From Penium margaritaceum (lineage: Eukaryota > Streptophyta > Zygnematophyceae > Desmidiales > Peniaceae): 21,790 nt of DNA. Shown here piece by piece: positions 10,031-19,389 of this stretch (position 1 is the first letter of the stretch; each line of letters begins with the position of its first letter). The stretch is from positions 73,294 to 95,083 of the forward strand of contig SZWC01009437.1 in assembly GCA_023375785.1 (NCBI GenBank), given 5' to 3'. The notes under the pieces are model-generated. The model was not told the origin of the DNA. It ran no database searches and saw nothing but the letters and a program-made list of their open reading frames with translations. The translations under genes were made by a program, and so were the position numbers.

Positions 10031-10532
10031 GCCACTGCTTTTGAGCCTTCATCAATTGTTCATTCCCAGTAAATTCAGGCCAAATCTATTGCCTCACTCT
10101 CTGACCAGTTTTCTGCCATCCTTGGAACCACTTGCCTCCACAGTTTCAGTCTCTCCAAAAATAGTTGGTGATATGAACCAGCCACTGCTAGGGACCCTCC
10201 AGGGTGCACACTCACCCTCAGGCCAACACGTGCCACATCGTGTAGGGATCTCGAATGCCGCAGGTGGTGAAGTCACCGAGGAAAGTCTTGAGAGAAATGC
10301 GTGCAACTAGAGGGGCGACGAGGACGAGGGAACGCATAGCTCGACCAGCATCATACACTTGTAACGTTGTCTACAAGGCCTCAAGAAGTCAGATTCCAAA
10401 GACTTGAAACAAATACATGCATTTTTGCGGTGATCTCATGCAAAAGTGGACCATTCTAGAAACTTTGTGTGCCTTAATGCATTAGGGAAATCAGCTACTA
10501 GTTTCAAGATTGGGGAGGAGTGAGGTTGAGCA
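10031..10532. other. Anonymous sequence before LTR C
   Basis: No domain, RNA gene or repeat was recognised. Open frames at 10029-10310 (+) and 10094-10306 (-) overlap each other and show no family motif. Confidence 0.5.
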
Positions 10533-11092
10533 TGTTACATCTTGTTCTACCTTACGAAGAGTAGATAGTGAACAGGTAGACGTTGCGACAAATAACACGA
10601 TTTAGAATTTGGGACACTTGAGCAATTTATAATGAGTAGTAAGTACTTCGATGACAAGTGTCAAAATGATCAAACACATGTATACACAAATGTTGAGTTA
10701 CGAATGAAGCATAGTCAGAGTTGTTGGATCGGTTGTCGAGCGACGCGAGTGGAGTCACGTCTTGAGTGGTCGGATTCGAGAAGGTCCACCAAGAAGTCAC
10801 AGGTCTAGGAGAATCAATGGTGAAGATGCGAGATGCATCTTTATAAATCCATGTTTGTCTCGATGCATTGAGAAGTTGACCGAAAGGTCATGATTTTTCT
10901 ATCATAGATTCGCAAGAGTGGTCAAAGTTGTCGGAAGGTTCGAAGAGTTTCACTCAGGACGGGACAGTTGGCCGTTTTGTCCTCGACCGTCGGAATGCAT
11001 ATCACGGTCCTTTGATGTGGTGGGCTGTTTGTGAAACAACACAAATGTCCACTCGGAAAGATTAAGGACTTGTGTAGGTCTGGCTTGTAACA
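10533..11092 (-). repeat. Chromovirus LTR C (3' LTR, minus strand)
   Basis: On the minus strand the sequence starts TGTTACAAG at 11092 and ends GTAACA at 10533, giving the terminal TG...CA of an LTR of 560 bp. It aligns along its length with LTR A and LTR B in opposite orientation. Shared landmarks are the CACAAGTCC-TAATCTT start region, the GATGCATCT next to a TATA box (TTATAAAG on minus, 10839-10846), GACACTTGTCAT, and the CCCAAATTCTAAATCGTGTT stretch. A purine tract (minus GAGGGGGAGAAG, 11093-11105) sits immediately inside it, which marks it as the 3' LTR of a minus-strand element. Confidence 0.88.
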
Positions 11093-11450
11093 CTTCTCCC
11101 CCTCTTACACAACTTCCCGGCACGCGTACAGATGTGGCCCGGTGACGACGGTAATAGCTGAAAATGAAGTGATTGACGTATTTGAAATTGTTGTGTGCGG
11201 CTTCATAGCCGTGCCACTTGAAAAGATCTTATATCATTTTACCTTGTTGTCGGTGGCCGAGGATGTCCTCCATGACGTACTCCGTGTCTTTGTCCACTTG
11301 TAAGAAAAGCGGAGGAGGATGACCTTTGCAGGGGAAGTTCTCTCAGGGATCTCAGTAGTGCCTGATTCTGCTCACATGGAACATCAAATGAACTTGCATA
11401 ATGTCGAAGAGTTTGATTCGTGCAACCACAGGGGTTTACATGCGCTTGAT
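11093..11450 (-). pseudogene. Chromovirus C: integrase C-terminus and chromodomain fragment
   Basis: The minus strand reads MQVHLMFHVSRIRHY, then VDKDTEYVMEDILGHRQQGKM, then FKWHGYEAAHNNF, with several stops. This is the integrase tail and the chromodomain that targets chromoviruses to chromatin. The W-E of the usual W-E-P ending appears as F-K. The end of the reading region meets a polypurine tract and LTR C, as in an intact element. At about 11440-11458 homology ends abruptly and plus-strand RNase H of another copy begins. Only the last roughly 350 bases of pol remain. Confidence 0.8.
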
Positions 11451-12568
11451 CTATAAGACCACGGCAACGGCGAGCAACCGATCGCCTACACGTCCCAAAA
11501 GCCGCAAGGACCAGAACTCAACTATGCCGTACACGAGAATGAGATGATGGCGGTCGTGCACGCATTCAAGACATTGTGGTGTTACCGAGAGTGTTGCTCA
11601 TGCACCTTGCGCACCGACCATCATGCGTTAAAATATTTGAAGACGCAACCAAACCTCATTTGACTTCAAAATCAATGGATGGAGTTCCTTGAATCCGGGT
11701 TTGACTACAACATCAACTATTGGCCAGGAAAAATCAACCCAACGGACGCACTTAGCTGCCGACCATATTTAATGGCTGACATGGGAATGCTACAGCCGCA
11801 GCAAGACCCATATCTCGAGCAGTTGTTGGCACAAGGCTACAACCAACACGGCGGATATGACAAGGTGAAATTTTGGTACGACACACCCTACTGGCAACGA
11901 TGATTCACTCGCCACGTGGTCTTTCTTCCGAACAAAGAACTTTGCCGAATGTTGCTTGAATGATGCCACAACACAAGACTAAGTGGACACTTTGGAGAGG
12001 ACAAGACGCTGAAGAAGCTAGCAAAAGATTATTGGTGGGACAAAATGCAATCCGAAATGGCCAACTTCTGCAACACTTGCGACATATGTCAGCCAAAAAA
12101 ATCCGGGCCCACACGGCCACTTGGACTTCTGTAACTGCTCCCTATTCCTACGGAACCGTGGGCTACCATCTCCAGTGACTTTGTCAGAGGATTACCGACG
12201 GAACCATGGGCGTACAAACCCCTGTGATTGCGCGACACTAACTCCCCGACACTATGCAAGTTCATCCGGTGTTCCATGTGAGCAGTCTCAAGCACTACCG
12301 AGACCCCGGAGAGAACTTCTCCGGCAGAGATGTACCCCCTCCGCCTCCCGTTCAAGTGGACAAGGACACGGAGTACATCATTGAGGACATCCTCGCCCAC
12401 CGATAACAAGGTAAAATGACAGATTGTATCGTCAAGTGACACGGCTACAACGTCGCGCATAACAGCTGGGAACCCCTGCGATAGCCTGTGAGACGTCGAT
12501 CACCTCATCGAAAGCTACCACCGCCGTCACAAGGCCAGATCTGCATGTGCGTTGTGATTTCGTGGCTG
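11450..12568 (+). pseudogene. Chromovirus A: RNase H, integrase zinc domain and chromodomain, core deleted
   Basis: The plus strand begins within RNase H (HGNGEQPIAYTSQKPQGPELNYAVHE, TDHHALKYLKTQPNL, TGA at about 11662, then FDYNINYWPGKINPTDALSCR). The integrase HHCC zinc domain follows (HNTRLSGHFGEDKT, DYWWDKMQSEMANFCNTCDICQPKKSGP, about 11967-12090). The first core motif SSDFVRGLPT is at about 12170-12200. The rest of the DDE core is missing. The frame passes directly to the integrase C-terminal segment MQVHPVFHVSSLKHYRDPGENF and the chromodomain VDKDTEYIIEDILAHR...HGYNVAHNSWEP, with stops (one is TGA where the family has Trp). It ends at the polypurine tract of LTR A. It belongs to the same family as fragment C and cannot encode active integrase. 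Confidence 0.88.
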
Positions 12569-12581
12569 AAAGGGGAGGAAG
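12569..12581 (+). other. Polypurine tract of chromovirus A
   Basis: AAAGGGGAGGAAG directly precedes the TGTTACG of LTR A. It is the usual plus-strand DNA priming site at the inner edge of a 3' LTR. The equivalent tract precedes LTR C on the minus strand (GAGGGGGAGAAG). Confidence 0.85.
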
Positions 12582-13132
12582 TGTTACGTACCAGGCGTGC
12601 ACAAGTCCCTAATCTTGCCGAGCGGGCATTCCTGTTATTACAAAAATAGCCCATCGCATCGCGAAGACCGCGATATTCACTCCGACAGTCAAGGGCAAAC
12701 CGGCCAGTTGCCCCGCCCTCAGTGAATCTTCCTGAACCTTCCAACACCTTCGACCACTCTCACCAATCCACGATAGAACTATCACAACCTTTCGGTCGAC
12801 TTCTCAACACACCGAGACGAATCTGGATTCATAAAGATGCATCTTGCATCTTCACCGTCGATTCTCAAAGACCCCCGACTTCTCGGCGGACCTTCTCAAA
12901 TCTAACCGCTCACGACGTGACTCCACACGCGTTGTTCGACATTCAACCTAACGACCTCGACTATGCCTCATTCATAACTTGACACCTGTATGTATTTGTT
13001 TGAACATTTCGACACTTGTCATCAAAGTACACTTACAGCAAATTTTATATTGCTCAAGTGTCCCAAATCCTAAATTGTGTTCTGCCTCGTAAATTCTACC
13101 TGATCACTATCTATGCTCTGTTCGGCATAACA
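12582..13132 (+). repeat. Chromovirus LTR A (3' LTR, plus strand)
   Basis: 551 bp, from TGTTACGTACC to GGCATAACA, preceded by a polypurine tract. It aligns over its full length with LTR B at roughly four-fifths identity by eye, and with LTR C in inverse orientation. The TATA position reads TTCATAAAG, while B and C have TTATAAAG, so this copy has a damaged promoter. No primer-binding site follows, consistent with a 3' LTR. Confidence 0.92.
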
Positions 13133-13423
13133 AGACATGACCTCCCTCACTTTGCCAGACTGGCAACTTATGTCGCCGATCGGGCATGCCTATTATTTTG
13201 GACATGGCGTACATTTATTTTGATGTTTTGGATACATCTACATGAGTAATGAACGCATGGATACATGAGCTTTATGCTCATGCCTGTGCTGATGTATGAA
13301 GGAATTCGTCCAATCATGTACGCATGACAAAAGTGCATCTAATGCAGTAGAAAAGGCCAATTATTCCCTGCTTTTCATGTGCGGCCCTTCTTTTCTCTAA
13401 ACCTGAAACATGCATTTCTGCAG
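13133..13423. other. 291-bp spacer between LTR A and LTR B
   Basis: AT-richer sequence with no open frame of note, no LTR similarity and no recognised motif. It contains repeated ATGAGC/GCTCAT words around 13265-13285. A matching target-site duplication flanking either LTR was not identified. Confidence 0.6.
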
Positions 13424-13974
13424 TGTTACGTACCCGACATACACAAGTCCCTAATCTTTCTAAGTGGGCATTTTTGTTATTGCACAAAACAGCCCACCAT
13501 GTCGCGAGACCGCGATATTCACTCAGACGGTCAAGGGCCAACTGGCCAATTGCCCTGCCCTTAGTGAACCTTCCCAAACCTTCCATCAACTTTGACCACT
13601 CTCGCAAATCTACAACAAAAACATCACAACCTTACTATCGACTTCTTGATGCACCGTGTCAAATGTGCATTTATAAAGATGCATCTCGCATACTCACCGT
13701 CGATTCTTGAAAACCCCCGACCTCTTGGCAGACCTTCTCAAATCCGACCACTCATGACGTGACTCCATAGGCGTAGCTCGACAACCGACCGAACAATCCC
13801 GACTATGCCTCATTGGTAACTCGACACTTGTATACATATGTGTGATCATTTCGACACTTGTCATCAAAGAACACTTCCTGCTCATTGCTAATTGCTCAAG
13901 TATCCCAAATTCTAAATCGTGTTGTTCCTCGCAACTTCTACTTGTTTCCCATTTACGATCCGTTCGGCGTAACA
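13424..13974 (+). repeat. Chromovirus LTR B (5' LTR, plus strand)
   Basis: 551 bp, from TGTTACGTACCC to GGCGTAACA, giving 7-bp inverted ends TGTTACG/CGTAACA. A TATA box TTATAAAG lies at 13671-13678 next to the palindromic AGATGCATCT. A Met-tRNA primer-binding site follows two bases after the end, which identifies it as the 5' LTR of the gag-pol fragment to its right. Confidence 0.94.
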
Positions 13975-13976
13975 CT

Positions 13977-13987
13977 TGGTATCAGAC
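13977..13987 (+). other. Primer-binding site of chromovirus B
   Basis: TGGTATCAGAC begins two bases after LTR B. Ten of its bases match the complement of the initiator methionine tRNA 3' end (TGGTATCAGA-), the usual minus-strand primer for plant LTR elements. Confidence 0.88.
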
Positions 13988-14156
13988 TGTGGCGATATTG
14001 GAGAGGTATGTGTCTACTTTACCCATCTGGAGGATTACCTTGCAAAAGCTGTCAGTGCATCTCGCACGTCAATACTTTGCAGACTTAGCGACTACAACTT
14101 GAGGCGAGGGAGCGTAACCAACGACCAGCAGCGCGTCTTCAGTGACGACTTTGGCG

Positions 14157-15350
14157 ATGGAGGAGCAGAACGCGCTGATGCACTTAAGCACTGAAGCGAT
14201 AGCAAATACTGGCGTGGCAAGCTACGCGGCAGGTGGATCAACCCCTACAGCCTCAACAACCGATCCAGTGGCGGACCCAACGGCAACAGACCAGCCGCCC
14301 CTACCAATAGCCTCGACGAAAACAACAAGGACGACAGGTGGCACTGGACGACAGGCACGTATCAACGAGGAACTGACGAACCGGATCTTCACGCTCAAGG
14401 GGATCAACAACCACTTGCTCAAAAACTCAACATCATGATGGGGGCTCTTTGCATCGCAAGCGCACGTGAAGCAGTGCTCGTCGAGAGAAATTTCCAACTC
14501 TCGAGGGAACGCAAAAATTGTCGAGCTCCATCGGAACAATTTGATCATGCAAACTCAAAAGGACCAACGCTTTGGATATGGCTAACCGGTTTGGAGGTGT
14601 ATTTCACCGTTGCTGGGGTCAATGACGTTAAAAAGAAAATTGATCTTGCGGCTGTGCTTTTACATGACACGGCGTTATGTTGGTGGTCCAACCTAAAGAC
14701 CATCCAACAACAGCAAGAGACCGATGGAGCATCATCAACGGCCAACAGCTCCCGTCCCATATCATCGACCATAGGCGTTCTACCCTTGGAGCAGATCAAC
14801 CCACAGTGGCAAGAGGCGCTGACGCCACCAACATACTGAAATGAATTCTTGGGCGCGATGCTCGTACGCTTTGGACGAATGAACGAGAAGTCCGACGCAC
14901 GGTACAAGCTCCAGTGTCTCAATGAACAGTCCAACGTGGCAGAGTACACGGAAAGATTCTACGAGATCATCACCAGAGCAAACATCGCCCCCGATGGCCT
15001 TTGTTTTCACTACAACGATGGCCTCAAGCAAGATATCTGGCGAGCAATCGCTATTTTTGGTATCCAAAACTACTAACTGCGAATGATCACAATAGAAGAA
15101 AGGATCGACAGCGCCGACTACAAGCCTCGGATCCATCAATCCTATGGCTAATGACCTCCTTACCACAATCATCGTGGGAACAAAAAAACCCTTTCAACGG
15201 ACGCCTCGACTCCGATGGAAGTGGACGCCGTCGACCAGAGAGATACACGAACCTGCTACAACCGCGACAAAGTCGAGCACATCGCTCGCAGCTGTCGGAG
15301 CAAGCAGTAGGCCAAAAAAGGGGGGAAGTCACAGAAAAATCAGTTGAGAA
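14157..15350 (+). pseudogene. Chromovirus B: gag
   Basis: Gag capsid/nucleocapsid precursor of a Ty3/gypsy element. The likely start is ATG at 14157 (MEEQNALMHLSTEAIA), about 170 bases after the primer-binding site. An Ala/Thr-rich N-terminus runs to RIFTLKGINNHLL. An indel at about 14405-14430 then shifts to the frame of MMGALCIASAREAVLVE. The capsid region follows (WLTGLEVYFTVAGVNDVKKKIDLAAVLLHDTALCWW), TGA at 14837-14839, then FLGAMLVRFGRMNEKSDARYKL and VAEYTERFYEII. More stops occur at about 15075 and beyond. A zinc knuckle lies at 15254-15295 (CYN-R-DKVEHIARSC), with Arg (15263-15265) replacing its second Cys. RNA packaging and assembly would both fail. Confidence 0.88.
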
Positions 15351-15522
15351 ACGGCAAAGGATTGGAGGAAAAGGCTCAAATCTCGTCCGTGAGGAGCGAT
15401 CTACATCGAACGATTGCCCACCTAAATGTCATACATCACCGCAGAGGGTTTCTGATATTGCAAAGTTCAACGAGGGACACGAGGAAAACCAATGAGGGAC
15501 ACGAGGATGCAACAATCGCAGA

Positions 15523-16404
15523 ATGGTACAAGCACTTTTGGATGGAGGAGCTTCACACAGCTTCGTGAACAACAACATGGTTTGCAGACTGGGTTTGCTG
15601 ACCGAACCAAGGGTGTTTGAAGGAAAATCCGTCGACAAGAGATTGCAGATACGGAGACTCCAAGAACCACTACGAATACAAGTGGGAGATCTACGGGATG
15701 TAACAGTCCAGATGAGAGATCTTGGAGAACATTTCTTATTCCGGCGCAATCCGTAGGTCGAGCGGAACAACGATGATGTCAATGTTGAGATCGACGGCAC
15801 CAAACAATGAAGTCCGCGTGCGGGACAGAAGCCGACAGTGGAAGGAGTAGAGGTGGAGGAAGCAGAGGAAGCTGCGGAAGCCGAAAAGCGACAACCTGTG
15901 CAATCGATACCGCTTAACGTGGCCAAGCACTGCATACGACGTGGAGCTCGTACGTGGCTCATACATTTCGAGCCAATGGGACAAGCGAAAGTGGCAGCAG
16001 CTGAGTCATCATCGGCCTCATCAGCCTCATCTGCATCGACAAAGTTTGCGACGGTACCTGAAGAGTTCGTACCACTCATCCAAGAGTTGGCGAACGTTTT
16101 CCACAATGAACTCCTGAGAACATTACCTCTTGAACGAGACATTGACCATCGCATCGAACTGAAGCCGGGCAGTAGCTCTACAATTTGAGGGACCTATCGG
16201 ATGAGCGATCACGAGCTCGACGAGATGCTCGGTCAAAGGTTCATCCACCCATCTGCGTCACCATACGCCGCACCAATACTATTTGTAAAAAAGAAAACTT
16301 GTGAGATGCAGATGTGCGTGGACTATCGGGCGTTGAACGACGCTACCATCAAGAACCGCTACCCCCTTCTCCGAGCCAACAAACTTTTTGATCGCATAGC
16401 GTAA
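15523..16404 (+). pseudogene. Chromovirus B: protease and truncated reverse transcriptase
   Basis: The protease active site reads ALLDGGASHSFVN (15541-15552 for D-G-G-A), where the family has D-S-G-A or D-T-G-A, followed by VCRLGL. The protease reading ends at 15756. The next open part in the same frame (from 15838) has a Glu/Ala-rich linker and then the RT N-terminus: VPEEFVPLIQELANVF, LPLERDIDHRIELKPGSS, TGA at 16186-16188, [51 protein letters not shown] and LFDRI. The sequence leaves RT at about 16400, before the YXDD active site, and passes into copia integrase on the other strand. Palm, RNase H and integrase are absent from this copy. Confidence 0.92.
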
Positions 16405-17640
16405 ACTGCATCCTCCATGGTGCGCTTCCAGCGCTCAGAAACACCGTTCTGCTGAGGAGTAACAGGAGCGGAGACCTGGTGAAAAATCCCGTGCTCGGCG
16501 AAGAAGCTGTCCATCTTGCCAAGAAACTCGCCGCCGCGATCCAAGCCAAAAGGTGTGCAGCGTGTGGCGAGACTAACGCTCAGCCATCACTAGCGAGAGG
16601 TGAACCGCGAGAGCCACGTCACTCTTCTGGCGCAGGCTGTAGACCTGCCGCATCCGGGTGAAGTCATCTGTCAGGGTCAAGATGTATCGACCCCGATTGG
16701 ACAGTGACTTCACACGTAGGGGACCAAAAAGGTCCAAATGGACTAACTCAAGAGGGCGAAGTGCGCGTGAACAGGAGTCAAGGTAGGTGCAACGATGCAT
16801 CTTACCCTAAGCGCTGAAGAGACAGTCGGTCTTGGGCGGCTTCTCTAAAGAAGCCGCGCCAAGACCGAAGGCGGGCTGTGTCCGAATGAGCTTTGACATA
16901 GTGTCGGAGCCTACATGACACAAGGGGCGATGAAGCAATCGTTGGTGTTCAGGGGACAGAACACCAGTGACAAAAACACGAGCGGAAGAGGAGGGGGGGC
17001 AAGGAGCAGAAGTCCGAGAGACACGATACAGGTCATGCACAATAGAGGAACAAAGAACAATACTACGAGTGTCAATAGCAGTCATCGTCGCGGACTCTGT
17101 AGTGTGCTCCACAGAGAGCCCCGTCAGTGTGCAAGCACGTACATAAAGCAAACTCAGCTCAAGGTCAGGCACAAACAGCACCTCGAAAAGATACAGGGGG
17201 CCCAACGGACCATCGAAACATACAACCCCAACACCCTGGACTGACAAGGACTGACCAGATCATGTGCGGACAGAACGAACAGACGCAACAGGGCCGAGGA
17301 CAACGAAATCACTAAGACGTCAGGTCATGTGATGAGTGGCACCGGAGTCGATGATCCAAGTGCCACGGGGATCACGACTAGAGGATGCCACTGTACAACA
17401 GGCAGTGAACAGGTGGGGAGGAACGTCGAAGGGCACAAAGGTGAAACTCATGAATCCAATCCGTACAGTCAGGCCCTTCGTTATCACATGCCCACTGTTC
17501 CCCCCCAAACAAGTCATCTCGAGCCACAAGAACAGACGAACAGACAGTCTATGAACCACTTGGCTGTGACAAAAGACTCGCACCTCCCTGAATGCGAAGC
17601 GCCAGAAGGTGTCGAAGCTCGGCGATGGTGTGGTCATGTG
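16403..17640 (-). pseudogene. Copia element 2: protease and integrase, truncated
   Basis: Reading right to left: protease active site W-I-I-D-S-G-A-T-H-H-M-T (17321-17360) with intact D-S-G-A, followed at once by TGA (17320-17322). The pre-integrase region follows (EHQRLLHRPLCHVGSDTMSKL, ending at a stop near 16807), then KMHRCTYLDSCSRALRPLELVHLDLFGPL with the first catalytic Asp and YILTLTDDFTRMRQVYSLRQKSDVA. After a frame change near 16560 comes DRGGEFLGKMDSFFAEHGIFHQ with the second Asp and QQNGVSERWKRTMEDAV with the catalytic Glu. The three catalytic acids are therefore all present but not in one frame. The protein breaks off after MEDAV at about 16403, where plus-strand gypsy RT begins. 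The C-terminal integrase, RT, RNase H and 3' LTR are missing. Confidence 0.92.
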
Positions 17641-19167
17641 GGTCTAGGTCGCTGCTGGTCGTCGGTGGTGAAGCGGGAACTGCTCCGGTCGTAGTCGCCG
17701 TGCGCCCGGAGAATGTGCTGCTCGACGTAGACCATAGTGTGTGCACAGCCTGGAGCCCGCGAATAATCCGTGCCCAGTCGAGTGGCTGCTGGCACTCGGT
17801 ATAGCGATGGGCGCCTCCACAGTTGTAGCAGTGAACGGAGCGTCCACTGCTACTACCCGATGACGGCTGCTGCTCTGACTGCTGCTGGCATGAAACGCGC
17901 CTCTGTCGCCCCTTCTTCCCCTATGCTGCCGCCACGACACCCTGTGTCTGAGTCGGTGTAATTGTGGTGGAAGGGGAGGAGGAAGTGACAGAGGATGGAG
18001 AAGGAGTCTGCAAGAGGGGCGTCGGTGGTGATGCAACGACTGCTGCAGCAATGCAGGTCTCCTAAGGAGCCACGGCTGCCTCACGGGCGGAAGTCAGTTG
18101 GAGGAAGAGCTGGTGCGCCCAGGGAAGAAGCTACTGTGAGGCCGAAAAAGGCTCAAGCGCGGTGTCACCGTACCTCGTGAAGATGGATGTGTGCTCAAGG
18201 CAAACCCCGAGCATGATCGTGCGGAGCGTCCATAGCTGTGTACCTCCTGAGGTCCCATGGCGTGTTGCCAGTAATCGGTTGGAGGCTCGGCTGGCCCTCG
18301 ACAAAGGGAGTGAAAGGCATGGATGTGCGCGGCGCGGGTGGCCTGCGTCTCTGCACCAAGCAGATATAATGCTAGGTCCCAGCCCCGCGTGGATCAACAC
18401 CTGTGCGTGTGCCCGCCTCGCCAAAGAACGAGCGGAAGTCGACAATAGTCTAGCGCGTAGAGAAGTCCGCGCGTCGCTCTAACTGCTGTCAACACCTAGG
18501 CTCGATCCGTAGTCTGATACGGAATGTGGTAGCAAGGCCACACGCCCTCTCAAGTGGCCCAGACCTGGAAGAGGATCTCCCAACAGTCAAAGCCGTCCTC
18601 GCTTACATACCGTGGGGGCGGTGTCTCGAAGTCCTTGGGTTGCCACTCCGTAGGGAGAGCAACCACAGGCTGGGAAGGACAAGGGATGGGAAAGTCGCCG
18701 AGAAGAGGGAAGTCGCTGGGGTGGAGGTCAGGCGACGATCGAAACTCGGGAAAGAGATATGTGTGTGGGGATCGAGAGCTCGTCTGAAGCTGGCGGAGAC
18801 GCTCCTGAAGCACACGAATCTCGCGCTCGGGGGAGTCGCCCTCCATGCCTGGCATGTCTGGATCCTCGTCCCAAGGATCAAGGGGTGGCGGGTCGGCTCC
18901 AGCTCCTGTCTCCGGTGCTGGAGCTGACTACTGTGTAGAAGGTGTGACCCCGACCGCTCCCGCAGAGGTCTGTCGTGGAGTCGTGGAATGCCCTTGAAGA
19001 AGCTTTGTGAGTGTACGGATGGCCTCAGTCTGCTCCCGCTGCAGGCGATGCATATGGTCCAGCTAGCTCCGTAGGTCCTCAATAGCCTGCGAACGTGGGC
19101 TCAAAACCCTTGAGGAGAAAGGAGAGGGATCTAGTACCCTTTTTCCCTTCTCGCCGGACGCAGCCAT
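17640..19167 (-). pseudogene. Copia element 2: gag
   Basis: The likely start is ATG at 19167-19165 (MAASGEKGKRVLDPSPFSS). The N-terminal segment AIEDLRS...LDHMHRLQREQTEAIRTLTKLL looks like a short coiled coil and is interrupted by TAG at 19063-19065. A second TAG lies at 18928-18930. A Pro/Asp-rich stretch and EREIRVLQERLRQLQ follow, then ETPPPRYVSEDGFDCWEILF ending at about 18550. The capsid part (18130-18500) is broken across frames. A zinc knuckle is at 17792-17830 (CYNCGGAHRYTEC), one residue shorter than the standard CX2CX4HX4C because there are only three residues before His. The nucleocapsid tail then reads into the protease. At least two frame changes separate the N-terminus, knuckle and protease. 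Confidence 0.82.
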
Positions 19168-19188
19168 GACGCCGCTCATTATGGGGCG

Positions 19189-19367
19189 TGACGTCAATAT
19201 GGTCGAATTACAGAAATGTGAGCGTTTCTCACAAACGCTCACATTGAAACGCTCGCAAGTTTTGATCCTGCGATAAAAAATTTCAGTAAGGCAAGTGGTG
19301 ACATCAGTAGGATGTTGCTGACGTCAGCATGACGTGATGACGTCAGCAAGTGAAAATGCTGACGTCA
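19189..19367. promoter_or_regulatory. Cluster of TGACGTCA (CRE/bZIP-type) palindromes in the copia-2 leader
   Basis: Perfect TGACGTCA octamers occur at 19189-19196, 19319-19326, 19338-19345 and 19360-19367. The near matches TGACATCA (19299-19306) and TGACGTGA (19330-19337) lie among them. In plants ACGT-core palindromes of this kind bind bZIP/TGA factors. They sit just upstream of the gag ATG, inside the transcribed leader and not in the LTR, so an enhancer role is inference. Confidence 0.55.
19215..19245. other. Perfect 13-bp hairpin upstream of copia-2 gag
   Basis: AATGTGAGCGTTT (19215-19227) and AAACGCTCACATT (19233-19245) are exact reverse complements around a 5-base loop. A partial third copy (GAAACGCTCG) follows. 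On the minus strand it lies about 48 bases 5' of the gag start codon, where LTR elements often keep packaging or dimerisation structures. The role is inferred from position only. Confidence 0.7.
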
Positions 19368-19389
19368 GCTCGCCTTCCCTCCTTTTTTG

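Noticed and set aside
10029..10310. Open frame starting just after the TATA box
   Set aside because: Its ATG would lie essentially at the TATA box, upstream of any plausible transcription start, and the peptide shows no family features.
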